This document shows, one piece after another, positions 1-7,159 of a stretch of DNA of 14,041 nt (within the stretch, counting starts at the first letter, position 1; each line of letters begins with the position of its first letter). A program made the position numbers and the translations under genes. A model generated the notes under the pieces. It worked only from the letters and a program-made list of their open reading frames with translations, ran no database searches and was not told the origin of the DNA. The stretch is from NCBI GenBank assembly GCA_007128525.1, contig SKXG01000132.1, forward strand, positions 1 to 14,041. Reading direction: 5' to 3'. This stretch comes from Pseudomonadales bacterium. GTDB taxonomy: Bacteria > Pseudomonadota > Gammaproteobacteria > Pseudomonadales > Azotimanducaceae.

Positions 1-1
1 A

Positions 2-241
2 TACGCCGGCTGTTTTGGCGTCTACCCGCGGCGCCGGGTCGTGACGAAACTGGAAATCCCGGCAGAGACCGAAGACCACGAATACTTCGATTTCCACGAG
101 CTGACACCACCCCTGGAAGAAACAGTCACCAAACGCACTGACTTTGGCACGCACTGGGGGCCGGTCTATTTCTTCGGCGACGATCCACACAAGTTACGGG
201 ATCTGCTCAAGCATCAGGAGGAGCTGGACTTCTATGTCTGA
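2..241 (+). CDS. 3' end of an unrecognised protein, cut by the window edge
   Basis: The reading frame is open from the first base to a TGA at 239-241 and encodes the last 79 residues of a longer protein. A GTG at 41 could be read as a start, but no ribosome binding site precedes it and the frame stays open upstream, so a truncated gene is more likely. The fragment is acidic and rich in aromatic residues, with a segment reading GTHWGPVYFFGDDP near residues 48-61 and the C-terminus ELDFYV. I do not recognise the family. The gene converges with the 671-residue gene on the other strand, leaving 44 bp between the stop codons. Confidence 0.6.
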   Translation, partial: YAGCFGVYPRRRVVTKLEIPAETEDHEYFDFHELTPPLEETVTKRTDFGTHWGPVYFFGDDPHKLRDLLKHQEELDFYV

Positions 242-260
242 TGCATTTTCGTCCAATGCA
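242..260. repeat. Short inverted repeat between two convergent genes
   Basis: TGCATT at 242-247 is the exact reverse complement of AATGCA at 255-260, with a 7-base spacer. It sits in the 44-bp space between two convergent stop codons, where a bidirectional terminator would be useful. The stem is short and AT-rich and no run of T follows on either strand, so a terminator role is only a guess. Confidence 0.25.
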
Positions 261-285
261 ATGTAGGGCGTTGTTCAGAGACACC

Positions 286-2301
286 TTAGTCTAGCGCCGG
301 GATCAGGTCGCGATTGGCACCCCAGCTGGTGGTGACCATATCCGAGATTCGCGCGATGGTATCCGGCGGCACCAGGGCATCATGTGCCTCATCGCGCGAA
401 TCAAAATGAAAGATGTACAGGCGGGAAACGAACTGCTCAATGGGCAGTGACGACTCGCCATAGCGCTCACCACTGCCTTCAGTGGCCACGCGCACACCAT
501 TGCCCCAGTCCTGGGTGCTGTCGTTGTTCGGATTGAAGAAGTACACGCGCATTTCACCTTCTGGATCCAGCGCCACGCGCTCGATGGCGATGGCATGCCA
601 GCCGACGTAGTTGCCGCTGCTGTCGGTCACTGCGATGCCAGCTGGCTGCGGATGTATGACCGGGTTGTTGCCGTTGTAAAACGGGTGATAACAGGCATAG
701 AAGCGGCGTACAAAGCCCGGCAGATCGACCAGCGCGCCGCTGGCAACATCGACCAGAATTGCGAAGCCGCGGCCAACCCACCAACCGTGAAACTCCGGAT
801 TGATCCAGCGATGCGGGTCTTCGCCGCGACCGGCGCACAGACGTCCCATTTCGTGGTAGATGGCATCCAGGTGCGGCACCGTGACCGCGGACACCGGATC
901 CACATCATACAATGGCATCGCCGGCGTCAGTGCCAGCAACTCCTTGGATGACAGACGTTGTCCTTCAAAGTGGCGCACCACTTCATTGTCGCGCGCAGCC
1001 CAGGCCACGACCTGCAGCAGATAATCCGGCACATTGGTCGACCACATCGACAACGCCCGCGCCGACTGACAGGTTGGGTTGTTACCCTGGCCGATGCCGA
1101 GTGGATGACCCAGCACGTTGATGACACCGGCGAGCAGCACCTGGCGAGCAGCAGGCTGAGCATTGGTACTTTGCATGCCAAGCAGTTGCTCAGCTTCCGG
1201 TGCCAGTTGCAGATGAACCTGACGCCACAACGCAGGGGCGACCGGGCTGCTGAACAGCACGCCACGCTCAAGGAGCGCTGCCAGGCCGTAAACCGCTTGC
1301 GCCGTCTCCGGCCAAATGGCTTCTCGAATCAGCTCGTTGATCAGATCGGGGAAGCAGGCCAGGACTTCGATGCCGGTGCTGCTCAGCCCGAGAGTGCCGG
1401 CAATCAGATCAGGACGTTCATCGAGCGCAAAGCGCAGGAAAGCCGGATGGTAGGGTGAAACCAGCCCCGTATCATGCATGGCCCGGCCGAACCCAAGTGC
1501 TTCATTGCGCAGCGCCTGATCGTCCATGCCGGTCAGACGTTCCAGATAAACGTCGATGCCGGGGTCTTCCTGGCAGCCGCGTGTCGGTCCATAGAGCGCA
1601 CTGATCAAACGCTCGGCGCCGCGCGCACTGGCTCCCGGCACGCTGTGGTCTTCGCTGTGCAGGTACACGGCGACGCTGGTGATCATGTCCTTGACGTGAC
1701 TCACTTCGATCGGTCGCTGGGCCAGTATGCGCCAGATCTCGCTGATGAGTTCTTCAATGGTATCGCCGATGCCAATGTGTTCGGCTATGAACTGCAAGTG
1801 ACGTTGCACCATGAAGGCATAACGGCCCAAGTGGACACGGTCGGCTTCGGTGAGCTGCCCAAACAGCAAGGTCAGATTCAGGGCAAGGACGCGGGCCAGA
1901 AACTGTCGCGCCTGTTCGGGGGACATGCGATCGTCCGTCAGGCGAAGCTCAACGTATGCCAGCAGGCGCAGTTCACTGAGCACCTCCAGAATCAGCGTAT
2001 GATCGGTGCTGAGGCGCAGGGTATTGGATGCCATCTGGGGCTGCAGCAGCTCCGGCGATTCCCAGTCACTGCCGGAGAAAATTCCGGCGGCGTCCAGATC
2101 ACCAATCCGCTCGTAGAGGGCTTCCAGACCACCTGGCAGCGGCAGCAGGCGACGCACCAGCTCGATCACGCTGCCACTTTGTGTGAACTTTGCGAAGCTG
2201 CTGGCGGCAGCTAGACGCGCACAAGCACTGTCCAGGCGTTGAATCAATCGGTCGGCAAGCGCCGCCTGATCGGCACTGTCTCCGGTCATGCTGTCTGTCA
2301 T
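286..2301 (-). CDS. Unrecognised 671-residue protein with a papain-like Gln-Cys-His-Asn arrangement
   Basis: I do not recognise the family. No signal peptide or clear membrane segment is visible, so it is probably cytoplasmic. Residues 1 to about 395 are leucine-rich and look mainly helical. After that, GQGNNPTCQSARALSMW (404-420) places Gln405 six residues before Cys411, the spacing of the oxyanion Gln and nucleophile Cys in papain, with an apparent helix after the Cys. GWHAIAIERV follows, with His569, and then YFFNPNNDSTQDWG with Asn590. The order Gln, Cys, His, Asn and the beta-like context of the His and Asn match clan CA cysteine peptidases, which also include transferases and deamidases. 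Activity is inferred. The start chosen is the ATG at 2301; AAGGGG lies 9 bases upstream. A TTG one codon earlier is an alternative. It is divergent from a deacetylase gene. Stop is TAA. Confidence 0.75.
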   Translation of the reverse strand: MTDSMTGDSADQAALADRLIQRLDSACARLAAASSFAKFTQSGSVIELVRRLLPLPGGLEALYERIGDLDAAGIFSGSDWESPELLQPQMASNTLRLSTDHTLILEVLSELRLLAYVELRLTDDRMSPEQARQFLARVLALNLTLLFGQLTEADRVHLGRYAFMVQRHLQFIAEHIGIGDTIEELISEIWRILAQRPIEVSHVKDMITSVAVYLHSEDHSVPGASARGAERLISALYGPTRGCQEDPGIDVYLERLTGMDDQALRNEALGFGRAMHDTGLVSPYHPAFLRFALDERPDLIAGTLGLSSTGIEVLACFPDLINELIREAIWPETAQAVYGLAALLERGVLFSSPVAPALWRQVHLQLAPEAEQLLGMQSTNAQPAARQVLLAGVINVLGHPLGIGQGNNPTCQSARALSMWSTNVPDYLLQVVAWAARDNEVVRHFEGQRLSSKELLALTPAMPLYDVDPVSAVTVPHLDAIYHEMGRLCAGRGEDPHRWINPEFHGWWVGRGFAILVDVASGALVDLPGFVRRFYACYHPFYNGNNPVIHPQPAGIAVTDSSGNYVGWHAIAIERVALDPEGEMRVYFFNPNNDSTQDWGNGVRVATEGSGERYGESSLPIEQFVSRLYIFHFDSRDEAHDALVPPDTIARISDMVTTSWGANRDLIPALD

Positions 2302-2370
2302 CAATAGTGGCCCCTTGAGGGCTGTCGGTACGAACAGGCCGCATGATGTCCTAATTCAACCGCTTAGGCC

Positions 2371-2390
2371 AATGCCACACCGGCTTGACA
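2371..2390 (+). promoter_or_regulatory. Candidate promoter element in the 146-bp divergent intergenic region
   Basis: AATGCCACACC at 2371-2381 is followed, after GG, by CTTGACA (2384-2390), which contains a perfect -35 hexamer TTGACA. The same 11-base word followed by CTTGGCA occurs upstream of gspE on the other strand. A -10 box is not convincing: 17-18 bases downstream there is only CAAACA or AAACAA. If this is a promoter, transcription would begin near 2420 and read into the deacetylase gene at 2448. The rest of the 2302-2447 region shows no other clear signal; a promoter for the gene on the - strand must also lie here but I cannot place it. Confidence 0.35.
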
Positions 2391-2447
2391 ACGTCGGCCA
2401 GACCAGTCAAACAAGGACTGTGTCACTTGGCGCAGGAGAGCCCGCAC

Positions 2448-3548
2448 TTGAAACCCGATGATCGAGTCCGCCTGTATTACGATGCGCGCGTGCTGTCTCA
2501 TGAACCGAATGGTGAGGCCTCTTTTCTCCCGAACCGGGTGGACAAACGCGTGCGGCAGCTACTCGCTGGGCTAAGCGTGCCCTGGAAGTATCCCGAGCAC
2601 CCCGGACGCATCACCGCCGTGCTCGACCACCTGGCCGCGCAGCCAATCGCCAGCCTCAGCATTCACCCCGGGCGCCCAGCAACTGAAATCGAACTCAGCC
2701 GCGTCCATACCACCGCCCACCTTCGCGAGATAGCCCGTCTGCGGGGCCAGCATGCCTGGCTGGATGTCGACACCACCGCCGTGTCACCCGGCAGTATCGA
2801 AGCAGCCGAGGTCGCCGCAGGGACGGCCATCTGTGCCGTAGAGGCTGTGGTTCGAGGCGAGTGCGAATCCGCCTTCGCCCTGGTCCGGCCACCGGGCCAT
2901 CATGCCGAGCCCGTGAGGGCCCGGGGTTTTTGTCTGTTCAACAATGTCGCTGTGGCGGCGGCGCACGCGCAGGCCGAGCTGGGTTGTGGGCGCGTGATGA
3001 TCCTCGACTGGGACGCGCACCATGGCAACGGCACGCAGGACATATTCTGGGCGGACCCTGACGTCCTGTTTATCGACATTCACCGTGCAGCGCCGTTTTA
3101 TCCCGGCAGTGGGCTGATTGAGGAGGTCGGCGCTGGCCTCGGAGAAGGTACCACGGTCAATATTCCGGTCCCAGCCGGTACCGGTGACCGGGCTTATCTG
3201 GCTGCGCTCGACGACATCGTCGCCCCGGCAGCCGACTGGTTCCGGCCGGATCTGATTCTGGTGTCCGCCGGCTTTGATGCACATTGGATGGACCTGGCAT
3301 TGAACCTGTCATACGAAGGCTTCGCCGCGATGACCGGCCGGATGCTGCAGCTTAGCCAAAAGCACTGCCAGGGCCGGCTCGCTTTTGTACTGGAAGGTGG
3401 TTATAACCTCGAGGCGCTGCCGCAGAGTGTTCACGCCGTACTTGGCGTACTGGCTGGCGCCACACCGCCGGAACCTGGCAGTCGCGGCCTGGCTGAAATT
3501 CAGGCTGCAGCTGAATACCACCGTACGGCCTTCACCGCACCTGATTGA
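2448..3548 (+). CDS. Histone deacetylase family protein (class II-like deacylase or acetylpolyamine amidohydrolase)
   Basis: Zinc hydrolase that removes acyl groups from lysine side chains, polyamines or similar amides; the real substrate cannot be told from sequence. Counting from the TTG at 2448 (366 residues, normal for the family), the motifs are RPPGHHA with the catalytic His pair 151-152, ILDWDAHHGNG with zinc ligands Asp189 and His191, SAGFD with zinc ligand Asp277, and EGGY with the transition-state Tyr319. GFCLFNN and GNGTQDIFW resemble class II bacterial deacetylases of the HDAH type. Start choice: in-frame TTG codons lie at 2385, 2427 and 2448. The last is preceded by AGGAG with 9 bases between and gives a protein beginning just before the conserved RLYYD strand; the first lies inside a TTGACA hexamer. 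It is divergent from the papain-like gene and convergent with the kinase gene. Confidence 0.93.
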   Translation: MKPDDRVRLYYDARVLSHEPNGEASFLPNRVDKRVRQLLAGLSVPWKYPEHPGRITAVLDHLAAQPIASLSIHPGRPATEIELSRVHTTAHLREIARLRGQHAWLDVDTTAVSPGSIEAAEVAAGTAICAVEAVVRGECESAFALVRPPGHHAEPVRARGFCLFNNVAVAAAHAQAELGCGRVMILDWDAHHGNGTQDIFWADPDVLFIDIHRAAPFYPGSGLIEEVGAGLGEGTTVNIPVPAGTGDRAYLAALDDIVAPAADWFRPDLILVSAGFDAHWMDLALNLSYEGFAAMTGRMLQLSQKHCQGRLAFVLEGGYNLEALPQSVHAVLGVLAGATPPEPGSRGLAEIQAAAEYHRTAFTAPD

Positions 3549-3553
3549 AGCCG
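3526..3553. terminator. Imperfect hairpin across a convergent gene junction
   Basis: CGGCCTTCA (3526-3534) can pair with TGAAGCCG (3546-3553) with one bulged C, leaving an 11-base loop; A3525 and T3554 extend the stem by one pair. It covers the stop codon of the deacetylase gene and ends at the stop codon of the kinase gene on the other strand. A symmetric position suits a bidirectional terminator, but there is no T tract on either side, so intrinsic termination is uncertain. Confidence 0.3.
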
Positions 3554-5047
3554 TTAGGCATCGTCAGTGTTAAACGCCTGTCGAACCTCAGCCAGCACAG
3601 ACGCCTGATCCAGCCAGTTGTGCAGGAACCTCGCCTGATCGCGAGCAATGCCACGCCGCTGTCGCCAGCGCGCCCGCGGCCAGTTGAGGCTGTCCAGGTC
3701 GATGAGCTTCACGCCATCTGCAGCCAGCAGGAAATTGGTCGCCTTGGTGTCGCCATGGACCAGGCCGGCAGCAGCCAGGCGCGTCAACAACCCAATGGCC
3801 TGCTGCAGAAACACTGACTTCTCTGCAGAGGCGTAGCGCGGCCCCTGCACGGCGTGCAGCAGATCCGGCCCAGGCAGGGCCTCGGTCAGCAGGTAGGCGC
3901 GGCCGCGCAAAGGCCCGAACCGGCGCTCCAGCAACGCGACCGGCGTTGCCGTTGGTATACCCAGCATCTCCAGTTGCAACGCGTTGTGCCAACTGCGCAG
4001 CGCCCGGCTCGGACGCCAGCAACGGCTCAGCCAATGGCGCATGGACTTGATGTTATAGCGCTTGATCACGTAGCGACGGCCATCAGCTTCGACTTCAGCC
4101 AAAGTTGCCGTATTGCCGGCCTTCAGCAAACGACCCTGGCGCAACGCAACATCCGGCTGCCGCAGCAGTTGTTCCAGGTCTGGCCCGGCATAGGCACGGC
4201 GCAATGTCAGCAGGCTGCTAAAGGTCCGGGAAGCCTGAAATTCTGTGCAATTGCGCAGAGACTTGCGCTGATAGCGTCGTATCCGCTTTCGTCTGGCCCG
4301 CATCACCAGGCGCCGCCAGCCCGCTTCGCGGCCTTTGCCGGCTGACCAATTGCGCGCTTCGGCATAGGCAGACCACAACGCCGCCATCCGCTCATCCCAG
4401 CTCAGTGGCAACTGCGCCAGCAAATCGGCAAGGTCGCGCCGGCTGGCACCGGGGGACAGCGGCTGTGGTGATTCCCGGCGCGAGAGCAATGCAAACGGCC
4501 TCGCGGCTCGCAGGGCACCGGCATCAATGGCGTACACCCGATCCTGCGCCAGCAGAAAGTTGTTCAAGTGCAGGTCGCTGTGACGAACGCCGTGGTGATG
4601 CAGCCTCGCCAGCAAAGTACAGGTAGCCTGCATTGCCTTGAGATCAACGCCTGGATTGCTCGGCAGCAGGGTGACGGCTTGATCCAGATAATCAAACAGC
4701 AGCACCCGACCTTGTGGCGGCAACGCAATGTCCGCCAGCAAGGCCGGGGTCGGCACTCCCGCAGCCTGCAATAATGTCACACCAGTCCGCTCGCGTGCGG
4801 CATCACGCTCCGCTTTGCGCCCAAAGAACAGCTTCGCCAGCACCGGCCTGCCAGCCCACTGCGCTCGCGCCACTATACGATTGTTAGCAAGGCGTCGCAG
4901 AATGTCCTGGCAATGCAGGGCCTCACCGGGCAATTCGAGCTGAAATGGTGTGGTGATCCCTTCGCTGGTATCCCGCACCATCGCAAGATCCAGCAAGGGG
5001 CCAGGATCAGCGAGCACAGCAGGGGTCTGACTATTGGTCGAACTCAT
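3554..5047 (-). CDS. Tandem LPS kinase: two WaaP/InaA-type kinase domains in one chain
   Basis: The protein has 497 residues, about twice the size of a single WaaP-type kinase. Domain 1 has a candidate ATP-binding Lys72 (VLAKLFFG), a catalytic loop HSDLHLNNFLL with Asp158, and AIDAG with Asp175 in place of the DFG motif. Domain 2 has Lys329 (YVIKRY), HGDTKATNFLL with Asp433, and LIDLD with Asp450. A very basic stretch (about 249-266) lies between them and may contact the membrane surface. Both domains keep the Lys, Asp, Asn and second Asp expected for phosphotransfer, so neither looks dead. The likely role is phosphorylating sugars of the LPS inner core on the cytoplasmic face; the acceptor is unknown. 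Pseudomonas has several such kinases after waaP. The ATG start overlaps the waaP stop in ATGA, and 26 extra in-frame codons upstream are therefore not needed. Stop is TAA, 5 bp from the convergent deacetylase gene. Confidence 0.85.
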   Translation of the reverse strand: MSSTNSQTPAVLADPGPLLDLAMVRDTSEGITTPFQLELPGEALHCQDILRRLANNRIVARAQWAGRPVLAKLFFGRKAERDAARERTGVTLLQAAGVPTPALLADIALPPQGRVLLFDYLDQAVTLLPSNPGVDLKAMQATCTLLARLHHHGVRHSDLHLNNFLLAQDRVYAIDAGALRAARPFALLSRRESPQPLSPGASRRDLADLLAQLPLSWDERMAALWSAYAEARNWSAGKGREAGWRRLVMRARRKRIRRYQRKSLRNCTEFQASRTFSSLLTLRRAYAGPDLEQLLRQPDVALRQGRLLKAGNTATLAEVEADGRRYVIKRYNIKSMRHWLSRCWRPSRALRSWHNALQLEMLGIPTATPVALLERRFGPLRGRAYLLTEALPGPDLLHAVQGPRYASAEKSVFLQQAIGLLTRLAAAGLVHGDTKATNFLLAADGVKLIDLDSLNWPRARWRQRRGIARDQARFLHNWLDQASVLAEVRQAFNTDDA

Positions 5048-5898
5048 GATTGCAGCGCCGTGTCCTTGCCGCGTCGAAGCGCCTTGCGCTGCAAAGCAGC
5101 CGCACGCCGCTCGACAGCCCGCCACAATTCCGCGTCACGGCGCAGTGTGTCTCGCAGTGGCTGACGACTGTAAGCGCGGATAAAGCGCAGCCGATCCCGC
5201 AACGTCAGACCGACGTGCATTGATGAGAAGTGCAGGGCAGCCAGGTCTCGAACCCGCCAGCGAAACGGTATCCGCTTCCGGATTTGGGCCCGATGCAGAT
5301 CAATGACAGCAAGTCGCGGCAGGCCATCAGGACCGGAATCCGGCGCGCGCAGCAGATGACAGATATAGAAATCCCGGTGGTTGACCCCGGCATCATGCAT
5401 GCGGCGAGCCGTTTCGGCGGCCGCGGTCAGCAGGCAGTGCTTGTCTGTGGGATGCGGTGGCTGGCCCGGCCACCGCTCACATATGTCTTCCAGAGACTCA
5501 TGCGCGGTCAGCTCATCGGTCACGATCAGGGACTGACGGCTGGCCGGATTGCGGCCGCGTGACTGATAGGCTGCCACCTCCATGGTGGCAACGCCCACCC
5601 TGGCCAGATGGACGCAGGCGCGCAGCTCGTTACTGGCATCGATCACGGGCAAGCGCCCCTGCAGCAGATTTTTCAGGACTTCCCGCCACCCGACGCCAAA
5701 GTGCAGCTTGGCAAAATAGCTGCGCCCGCCCAGTTCAAAGCGAAAAGTACGGCGCCCTTTTACCGACCGAAACACCTCACCCGGCATCGCCGCCAGCACG
5801 TCAAAAGGCTCTTGACCGGCCCAGGCACGGGCCAGCTCTGCTCGCAGATAGCAGGACGGTGGGCTTGGGTCCAGGCGAAGCAGCGCGGGATCAGGCAT
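5044..5898 (-). CDS. waaP: LPS core heptose(I) kinase WaaP
   Basis: Transfers phosphate from ATP to heptose I of the LPS inner core on the cytoplasmic side; in Pseudomonas aeruginosa this enzyme is known to be essential. The 284-residue product shows YFAKLHFG with Lys64, NHRDFYICHLL with catalytic Asp176, and VIDLHRAQIR with Asp200 acting as the metal-binding Asp. The last two motifs are close to diagnostic for WaaP/RfaP. The C-terminal 35 residues are strongly basic. Start choice: the ATG at 5898 is preceded by AGGGG about 8 bases upstream and overlaps the end of waaG by 8 bp. An ATG at 5916 and a TTG at 5919 are in-frame alternatives. The next gene begins within its stop codon. Confidence 0.95.
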   Translation of the reverse strand: MPDPALLRLDPSPPSCYLRAELARAWAGQEPFDVLAAMPGEVFRSVKGRRTFRFELGGRSYFAKLHFGVGWREVLKNLLQGRLPVIDASNELRACVHLARVGVATMEVAAYQSRGRNPASRQSLIVTDELTAHESLEDICERWPGQPPHPTDKHCLLTAAAETARRMHDAGVNHRDFYICHLLRAPDSGPDGLPRLAVIDLHRAQIRKRIPFRWRVRDLAALHFSSMHVGLTLRDRLRFIRAYSRQPLRDTLRRDAELWRAVERRAAALQRKALRRGKDTALQS

Positions 5899-7159
5899 CA
5901 GCAGGCCCCTCAGCATCAAGCCTGTTAAGCTCCGCTGTCAGATCAACGCAGGGGTCCCGACGTGCCAGGACCAAGGTGTCGATCAACCGGGCCGCATAGT
6001 GATGCAACCGATAGATGTCTGCATGACGCCCAAAAACGATGCCATTCTCCGACCATCGCGACAGCGCCTGATCGTCAGAGGTCATCTGCGCCAGTATCTG
6101 GTTAAGCTCTGACTGCTGGAAGGGCTCCGTCAGGATCCGGCCAGCATCTGCCCGCTCAACGTAGTGGGCATAACCGCAATTGGCGGTTACCAAAACCGGC
6201 AGTCCTGCAATGATGGCCTCGAGAATCACCATGCCAGCCAGCTCATCATATGCCGGCAGCAGTAGCAGATCAGCACCGGTCAGGAACCTCGGCACGTCAT
6301 CGCGACCGGCGAAGAAACGCACCTGATGGTCAATGCCGGCACGGCGCGCCTGGCGCTGAAAGGGACGCGTCTTGTCTGCGCCAACTACAAACAGTTGGGT
6401 TCGGGCGCGCTGCTCCGCCGGCAGCGCAGCCACCGCCCGGATGGCTCGATCCAAGCCCTTCTTGATAAAGCCTGAACCCAGAAACAGAATCAGCTGGTCG
6501 TCAGCACCGAGTTCGAACTCGGCCCGAAAGCTGTCACGGATGGCCTGGCGCTCAACAGCATCCGGAGCCCGCCGACTGGGATCAATGCCCGGCGGCAGGG
6601 GGTGCAGCCGTTCGTCCTGGGTTCCATAGTGGCGCTGAAACACCGGTGTCTGGCTCTCGGCGATGGTCATGATATGGGTCCGGGCGTCCGCCGCAAAGAC
6701 GGCTGCCTCGAACGCGGCAAAGTGCCGGTAGCGGGGCAGCAGGCGGTGCCATGGGCTGCGCTGGACATCCACTTTGTCGACAAAACAGCTGTCGCCGGCG
6801 AAGTACAGGTCGAGACCAGGCATCTTGTTCATGCCCACAACCAGATCAACCGGATCCCGGGCCAGCTCGGTGGCCACGGCATCGGCGAAGCGGGTATAAC
6901 GCTTATGGTTGCTCCAGCCGGATTGCGGCAGCACCCGCAGCTCAACGCCGCCCTTGGCCAGCTCGGCCGGCAGGCCCTGCGCCTCCCAACGCATGGCGTA
7001 GATACGAACCTGATGCCCCAGCGCCAGGCACTCGCGAATGATGCGCACCATGTCACGCTGAATGCCGCCATACGGAAAGTACTTGAAGATAACAAAAGCG
7101 AGCTGCACAGAGCCGCCAGTGTTGGATTTAGCCGCAGCCTGTTCGGTATCCAGCATCAT
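5891..7159 (-). CDS. waaG: LPS core glucosyltransferase I WaaG (GT4 family)
   Basis: Adds the first outer-core hexose to heptose II of LPS, using a UDP-sugar, at the inner face of the cytoplasmic membrane. The sugar is glucose in E. coli and galactosamine in Pseudomonas; the donor here cannot be read from sequence. FKYFPYGGIQRDMVRI (25-40) is the N-terminal glycine loop typical of WaaG. The GT4 EX7E motif is Glu306 ... Glu314 in DELAGMVILEA, and GSGFIKKGLDRAI (228-240) is the conserved nucleotide-sugar region. At 422 residues it exceeds the usual 370-375: about 17 residues precede the first strand, and about 25 at the C-terminus run into the waaP start region. The ATG at 7159 overlaps the waaC stop in ATGA; a GTG at 7108 would remove the N-terminal extension but has no good ribosome binding site. 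Confidence 0.95.
   Translation of the reverse strand: MMLDTEQAAAKSNTGGSVQLAFVIFKYFPYGGIQRDMVRIIRECLALGHQVRIYAMRWEAQGLPAELAKGGVELRVLPQSGWSNHKRYTRFADAVATELARDPVDLVVGMNKMPGLDLYFAGDSCFVDKVDVQRSPWHRLLPRYRHFAAFEAAVFAADARTHIMTIAESQTPVFQRHYGTQDERLHPLPPGIDPSRRAPDAVERQAIRDSFRAEFELGADDQLILFLGSGFIKKGLDRAIRAVAALPAEQRARTQLFVVGADKTRPFQRQARRAGIDHQVRFFAGRDDVPRFLTGADLLLLPAYDELAGMVILEAIIAGLPVLVTANCGYAHYVERADAGRILTEPFQQSELNQILAQMTSDDQALSRWSENGIVFGRHADIYRLHHYAARLIDTLVLARRDPCVDLTAELNRLDAEGPADA

Noticed and set aside
234..266. Ten-codon frame ATG TCT GAT ... TAG overlapping the end of the first gene
   Set aside because: AGGAGG lies about 12 bases ahead, but the frame is too short to judge and no coding signature is visible; it may be chance or the remnant of a lost gene.
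1474..2214. 246-codon open frame on the + strand opposite the 671-residue gene
   Set aside because: The product shows no family motif and looks like the mirror of the opposite coding strand; the - strand frame is far longer, has a ribosome binding site and shows coherent catalytic motifs.
2311..2360. Weak promoter-like boxes for the 671-residue gene on the - strand
   Set aside because: Candidate pairs matched at most four of six bases in each box, which is no better than expected by chance in this region.
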